A DNA stretch of 16,470 nt. It comes from CAYMEV01 sp964389675 [NCBI: uncultured Candidatus Sumerlaeota bacterium] (lineage in GTDB: Bacteria; CAYMEV01). Position numbers and translations under genes: made by a program. The notes under the pieces were generated by a model. The model ran no database searches and had not been told where the DNA came from. It worked only from the letters and a program-made list of their open reading frames with translations. Below, piece after piece: positions 14,349-16,470 of the stretch; the stretch's first letter is position 1; every line of letters begins with the position of its first letter. The DNA lies in contig CAYMEV010000036.1 in assembly GCA_964389675.1 (NCBI GenBank), forward strand, positions 1 to 16,470, in the 5' to 3' direction.

Positions 14349-16286
14349 ATGAATCTTAAAGATTTTAAGGGAAAGTATGTAAAAATTACATTGAATCTGG
14401 AATCATCACTTGATTCATTTGAGAATGTGAAATTTACAGGCAAAATTCATAAAGTCAGCAGAGACCATATTCTATTGTCAGATCCAGAATGCCTGACTGA
14501 TAATGGATCATATGAATTTTATGAATCATTATGCGGCGAATACCTGAAGACCATGAAAAATAAAAGGCTCTATATTGCAAAAATAATCATACTTGACTGT
14601 AAGCCAGTTGATGGCGAAAAGCATGAATGTTCTGATCCTGAATCCCCTTCGATGGCAGATTCAGATGACCGTATTTACAGGAAAAGCGATAATAAGGATA
14701 GAACAATTACCGGCCTGCAGATTATATTAGAGATACTGAACAAGTACACATCCGATTGTGATGCAAAGGAGAGCCTTGCTCTGGTCAGGCTGTATGAAGA
14801 TAAAGCAGATCTGTATGATAAAGAAATGCTGGAGAAATCACTTCAGAACTGCAATTTCTCAGCATATGGCTTAATTGAATCATTAAGCAATACAGATATG
14901 TTCTCTAAATCAGAAAAGAGGGATATATTATATGCAGTGCCCTTTTTATCACCATATGCCCTTAACAGCCTTATGGAAATTCTTGAAGAGTATGAGAATG
15001 CCCCGGATCTCTTTGAAGACCCGGAGCTTGTGGATTCTAAAAAGCCCTGCCAGAGAACCATCATCGATAATATCTCAGGAGAAAACTCATTATTCAGACC
15101 TGGCAGGAAAATAAAAGAGTGGTCATCTTTGATTAAGATTAAAAAAAAGGAATATAAGCCCAGGTATCCCGGAACTGTAATGCTGAAGGGAGGCAAAGTT
15201 GATAATGAGATTTACGACCTCAGGTATAATAACCCTATGACCATATACCAGGAGCTAAAAAAGAGAGTATCAACACACAGAGAAGCACTGAAGAAAATTG
15301 CCTGCTCAGCCCACAGGCACTATATAAAAAGATCTGATATCTTCAAACTGTCAAGGATCAAACCGGAGGTATTCCTTCTTGCAGGACCAACAGGCTGCGG
15401 AAAGACATATATAATGCAGAATCTCGCAGATATGCTGGGGCTCCCATTCGTTCATGCCGATGCATCATCCCTTGTTCAGGCAGGGATAATCGGTAATACA
15501 TTATATAACTGTCTGGATATGCTGAGAGATTCTGCAGTTTATGTGGAAGAGGAAGCAGAGCAGGGAATCTTCTTTCTTGACGAGATTGATAAACTGTTTA
15601 TTAGAGACGACAGGAAAATAGCCTCGAACTATTATGGAGAATCCGTACAGAATGAGCTTCTCAGGATTATGGAGGGGTCAAAGGTACATATTGAGAAATC
15701 TGAAGATCTGTTTGATACATCCAGGCTTTTCTTTGTCCTTGGAGGTGCTTTTGAAGGAATAGAGGAGATCATAGCCAAAAGGCTTAGGATAGATAAAAAG
15801 CTTGGGTTCAGGAGCAAAGAAGATACAAAGGGAGATTTTAATGAAAAGAAGCTTTATTCCTATATTACAAAGGAGGATATTATAAACTATGGATTCCAGC
15901 GCCAGCTTCTTGCAAGGGTAAATGCATTTGCAGGCCTTGCTCCTCTTGGTATTCGAGATTATATGAATATTCTGAAAAACAGAACTTCAAGCCCGTTTAT
16001 AACACACATCGAATACCTGAAAGCATGCGGCATTAATCTTGTTATTGAAAACGATGAAATTTACTCAATCATAGCTGAATATGCCTCCACAAGGCCTTTT
16101 GGGGCAAGGATCCTCTCTGATATAATTGATTATCTTGTTAATGAGTTATCTTTTGATTTAATTGGAATCCACAGCGCAGATATAATACTTACTAAAAAAT
16201 ATGTATCCGATAAGATAATGGAGTATGAAGGAAAGTGGCAACCCTCGGCCATAAGGCCGCCAAATACAGAAGAAGATAAAAGGTGA
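14349..16286 (+). CDS. ClpX-like AAA+ unfoldase with atypical N-terminal region
   Basis: A 645-residue soluble protein whose C-terminal half (about 296-625) aligns by eye along the whole AAA+ core of ClpX, the hexameric unfoldase that feeds ClpP. Visible are the entry block ending HRHYIKR (322-328), Walker A GPTGCGKT (346-353), Walker B IFFLDEID (407-414), sensor 1 LGGAFEG (464-470), Arg-finger candidate R523, and sensor 2 GAR (585-587), so ATP hydrolysis is expected. Pore loop 1 reads AGIIG (378-382) where ClpX has AGYVG. The RKH-loop segment (about 443-457) is much shortened. LGF (485-487) sits at the ClpP-docking IGF position. No Cys4 zinc domain is present. The N-terminus (about 1-85) may be a small beta-barrel, followed by an unrecognised helical region (about 118-218) and a linker. 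AGGGAG and GAGG precede the ATG. No clpP or substrate gene is in the window. Family membership is firm; function is open. Confidence 0.85.
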   Translation: MNLKDFKGKYVKITLNLESSLDSFENVKFTGKIHKVSRDHILLSDPECLTDNGSYEFYESLCGEYLKTMKNKRLYIAKIIILDCKPVDGEKHECSDPESPSMADSDDRIYRKSDNKDRTITGLQIILEILNKYTSDCDAKESLALVRLYEDKADLYDKEMLEKSLQNCNFSAYGLIESLSNTDMFSKSEKRDILYAVPFLSPYALNSLMEILEEYENAPDLFEDPELVDSKKPCQRTIIDNISGENSLFRPGRKIKEWSSLIKIKKKEYKPRYPGTVMLKGGKVDNEIYDLRYNNPMTIYQELKKRVSTHREALKKIACSAHRHYIKRSDIFKLSRIKPEVFLLAGPTGCGKTYIMQNLADMLGLPFVHADASSLVQAGIIGNTLYNCLDMLRDSAVYVEEEAEQGIFFLDEIDKLFIRDDRKIASNYYGESVQNELLRIMEGSKVHIEKSEDLFDTSRLFFVLGGAFEGIEEIIAKRLRIDKKLGFRSKEDTKGDFNEKKLYSYITKEDIINYGFQRQLLARVNAFAGLAPLGIRDYMNILKNRTSSPFITHIEYLKACGINLVIENDEIYSIIAEYASTRPFGARILSDIIDYLVNELSFDLIGIHSADIILTKKYVSDKIMEYEGKWQPSAIRPPNTEEDKR

Positions 16287-16297
16287 TATTTACAGAA

Positions 16298-16384
16298 ATG
16301 GGTGAATGTCAAAGTTCTAATGGATTAAATGGCCTGGGTGTGATAACAAGTAACTATAATTTTCTTGGGCGTATGAAAATATAA
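16298..16384 (+). other. short ORF of 28 codons, possible gene remnant
   Basis: Downstream of the ClpX-like gene a short frame runs from ATG 16298 to TAA 16382-16384. A second open stretch in another frame (about 16362-16449) reads like normal protein (SWAYENINDETALEMNY). Together they could be a frameshifted remnant of a small gene. There is no Shine-Dalgarno and I recognise no family, so it may equally be noncoding. The rest of 16287-16470 holds nothing I can support. Confidence 0.15.
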
Positions 16385-16470
16385 ATGATGAAACAGCATT
16401 AGAAATGAACTATATCCTAAAAATCTCTTATAAAACATTTATACGATAAATCCGAGCAAAAATCAAGAAA

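Noticed and set aside
16246-16259. GC-rich hairpin CGGCC-ATAA-GGCCG near the end of the ClpX-like gene
   Set aside because: It lies inside the coding sequence and is not followed by a T-run, so it is not supported as a terminator.

Overview
The window looks like a chromosomal segment of a mesophilic, double-membraned bacterium. An RND-type efflux pump with a periplasmic adaptor implies an outer membrane. Coding is moderately AT-rich and leans on AUA for Ile and AGA/AGG for Arg. Large Ser/Thr kinase-ATPase-TPR fusions of this kind occur in spirochaetes and some other environmental phyla. A spirochaete is my guess, but the sequence alone does not settle the phylum.

Layout. (1) 1-521: the decayed 3' end of an IS3-family transposase gene. 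(2) 451-1128: an unrecognised, probably exported protein whose 5' end overlaps the transposase remnant out of frame. (3) 1267-8765, minus strand: two tandem paralogous genes, each encoding a Ser/Thr kinase + AAA_16-type ATPase + TPR protein. The upstream copy (5196-8765) has a good promoter almost touching its start codon. The downstream copy follows after 37 nt. (4) 9086-13931, minus strand: a compact efflux operon, tetR - membrane-fusion protein - RND transporter, with 4-nt ATGA overlaps at both joints. A sigma70-type promoter is overlapped by a 26-bp palindrome, probably the TetR operator. (5) 14349-16286, plus strand: a divergently transcribed ClpX-like AAA+ unfoldase with a non-standard N-terminal half, its own promoter and a strong ribosome binding site. 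(6) 16287-16470: no confident gene.

How the parts work together. The efflux operon is a self-contained, self-regulated export module that lacks its outer-membrane channel here. The kinase pair looks like a sensory or scaffold system: the TPRs would bind partner proteins, the ATPase could act as an oligomerisation switch, and the kinase would be the output. No substrate protein or phosphatase is encoded nearby. The ClpX-like protein keeps all ATPase residues and a ClpP-docking-type LGF loop, but has lost the zinc domain, the aromatic residue of pore loop 1 and the RKH loop. It is the strongest candidate for an undescribed function, possibly a specialised unfoldase with different substrates. 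I see no tRNA, rRNA, CRISPR array or complete mobile element.
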